Positions 30,607 through 31,498 of a stretch of 31,498 bases of DNA are shown here, one piece after another. Made by a program: the position numbers and the translations under genes. Within the stretch, counting starts at the first letter, position 1, and the number at the start of each line of letters is the position of its first letter. The stretch comes from an uncultured Dialister sp. Lineage in GTDB: Bacteria > Bacillota > Negativicutes > Veillonellales > Dialisteraceae. A model generated the notes under the pieces. The model had not been told where the DNA came from. It saw nothing but the letters and a program-made list of their open reading frames with translations, and made no database searches. The DNA lies in the NCBI GenBank assembly GCA_900314595.1, contig OMVW01000021.1, positions 1 through 31,498 on the forward strand, read 5' to 3'.

Positions 30607-31269
30607 ATGGCACTCACGAAAAAGGCAGAACGGACGAAGGCAAAGCTCCTGGCATCGGCAAGGAAGCTCATCAGTGAAAATGGCTTTGATCAGGTGTCCG
30701 TAGAAGATATCACAAAAGATTCGGGCGTAGCCAAAGGCACTTTTTACCATTATTTCAAATGCAAGGAAGACGTGGTGGCGGAGCTTTCTTTCCAGACCGG
30801 GAAACAGGTGACGGAAGAAGCAGTCAACCTTGACAGCAATGTGTATGAACGGTGCTGCTACTTCATTGCCGGCCTCTTCAAAGATGCGGACTGGAGCGGT
30901 GTACGCATGATCCGTCAGTGGCTCCGGGAAAGCATGGAATCCGAAGGGACTCCTACGGAAACCCAGACGGCCCTGGAAAATCTTCGCCGGGCCATTTTGA
31001 AAGTCATGACGGCCCATATGGGCGAAAAGCCGGGAGAGCTGAAAAAGGATGCACCTGTAGAGATGCTGGCACGGCTGGTGATGGGCCATTTCCTGGGAGC
31101 CCTCACCATCTGGTGCATGATGGACGGCGAATGGAAACTTTCCGATGATATCGCTATCGGCTATACCCGTATGGATATAGGAAATATGCTGGACTCCTAC
31201 ATGATCGGCGGCATTCCCGGCGAAATCCCCACGCCGTCTGTCCCCACTGATGAAGACTTGAAGAAATGA
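30607..31269 (+). CDS. TetR/AcrR-family transcription regulator
   Basis: A 220-residue regulator. The N-terminal helix-turn-helix is typical: ILxxARKLISENGFDQVSVEDITKDSGVAKGTFYHYFKCKEDVV (about residues 14-57). The rest is an all-helical ligand-binding and dimerisation part with several Cys and Met residues (ERCCYFIAGLF, IWCMMDGEW); its ligand cannot be predicted. GGAGG lies nine bases before the ATG. No target gene is obvious inside the window; it may regulate itself or a gene beyond the right end. Confidence 0.9.
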   Translation: MALTKKAERTKAKLLASARKLISENGFDQVSVEDITKDSGVAKGTFYHYFKCKEDVVAELSFQTGKQVTEEAVNLDSNVYERCCYFIAGLFKDADWSGVRMIRQWLRESMESEGTPTETQTALENLRRAILKVMTAHMGEKPGELKKDAPVEMLARLVMGHFLGALTIWCMMDGEWKLSDDIAIGYTRMDIGNMLDSYMIGGIPGEIPTPSVPTDEDLKK

Positions 31270-31289
31270 GCAGTTAGTTTTGTCGAATT

Positions 31290-31323
31290 TATGCGGTGCA
31301 GCATCGAAGGCACCGCTTTTTTA
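31290..31323 (+). terminator. Terminator of the TetR gene
   Basis: GCGGTGC-AGCATCGAAG-GCACCGC followed by TTTTTT, about 20 bases after the stop codon. Confidence 0.9.
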
Positions 31324-31375
31324 TTGCCTTTTCAATGGGAAATAGAATTCTCCAGGACTGAGAGAAAATGGAACC

Positions 31376-31417
31376 GCTGATGGCTAATGGCGGATGGCCG
31401 ATAGCTAATAGCAATGT
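31376..31417 (+). repeat. Heptamer tract leading into the right terminal repeat
   Basis: Six words in phase: GCTGATG, GCTAATG, GCGGATG, GCCGATA, GCTAATA, GCAATGT. They run into the terminal inverted repeat with its hairpin and T-run, in the tract-then-hairpin order seen elsewhere. Confidence 0.85.
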
Positions 31418-31498
31418 CATTAACTTAAGAAATTCATAAAATAGTTCAAGTACGCATCGAAAGGTGCGTGCTTTTTTGTGCAAAAAAGTCGAAAAAAA
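31411..31498. repeat. Terminal inverted repeat, right copy
   Basis: Perfect reverse complement of bases 2-89. It holds TACGCA-(TCGAAAGG)-TGCGTG with a following T-run, a terminator-like hairpin oriented away from the TetR gene. Confidence 0.9.

Noticed and set aside
2..31498. Composite transposon or plasmid with terminal inverted repeats
   Set aside because: No transposase or replication gene lies inside, and the content is housekeeping (mnmE, mnmG, rsmG, dinB); an assembly break at a repeat is simpler.

Overview
The window reads as a chromosomal contig of a low-to-mid GC Firmicute. I favour a Negativicute of the Dialister/Veillonella type, from overall gene style (feoA-feoA-feoB plus a Cys-rich FeoB partner, a split mnmE/mnmG/rsmG set, many short intergenic repeats). 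This taxonomic call is an inference from memory, not a search. No rRNA, tRNA, phage, insertion sequence or CRISPR array was recognised. The first and last 88 bp are perfect inverted copies of each other, so the sequence was probably cut at two copies of one dispersed repeat.

Layout. 0.1-5 kb: a small MoaF-like protein with an extradiol dioxygenase (YgiD type), a secreted SnoaL-like protein, a TM2-domain protein with a degenerate exonuclease-like front half, a small unknown acidic protein and an alpha/beta hydrolase. 5-8.4 kb: a 70-bp tandem array, then queC, queD, queE and folE, which together make preQ0 from GTP for queuosine. 8.9-11 kb: a class A penicillin-binding protein. 11.3-13.3 kb: a gene-poor stretch with terminators and a 132-bp triplication. 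13.4-15.6 kb (minus strand): a microbial PARG-like protein, a low-molecular-weight phosphatase homologue that lacks its catalytic residues, and a six-helix membrane protein. 16-18 kb: an ArsB/NhaD-type ion transporter with a structured leader, convergent with an ArsR-type regulator. 18.3-21.2 kb (minus): an M20 peptidase, a 63-bp tandem array and dinB. 21.9-25.1 kb: the ferrous iron operon feoA-feoA-feoB with a Fur-like operator, and a 56-residue Cys-rich membrane protein. 25.4-31.3 kb: mnmE (minus), a truncated M20 amidohydrolase with an intact promoter, mnmG, rsmG and a TetR regulator.

The most unusual signal is intergenic. After many stop codons there is a run of degenerate 7-bp words kept in strict phase, usually leading through GAAGGTG into a GC-rich hairpin and a T-run. 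The words differ from place to place (ATTCGTG, GTAAGTG, AACTAAA, GCTAATG, TTCGGGA), the number of words varies by whole units, and the hairpin stems change on both sides while the loop TGAT stays. A sister family uses 9-bp words built on TCGGG. Two larger tandem arrays have periods of 70 and 63 bp, both multiples of seven. This looks like a coherent repeat/terminator system that I cannot match to a described one in this lineage.
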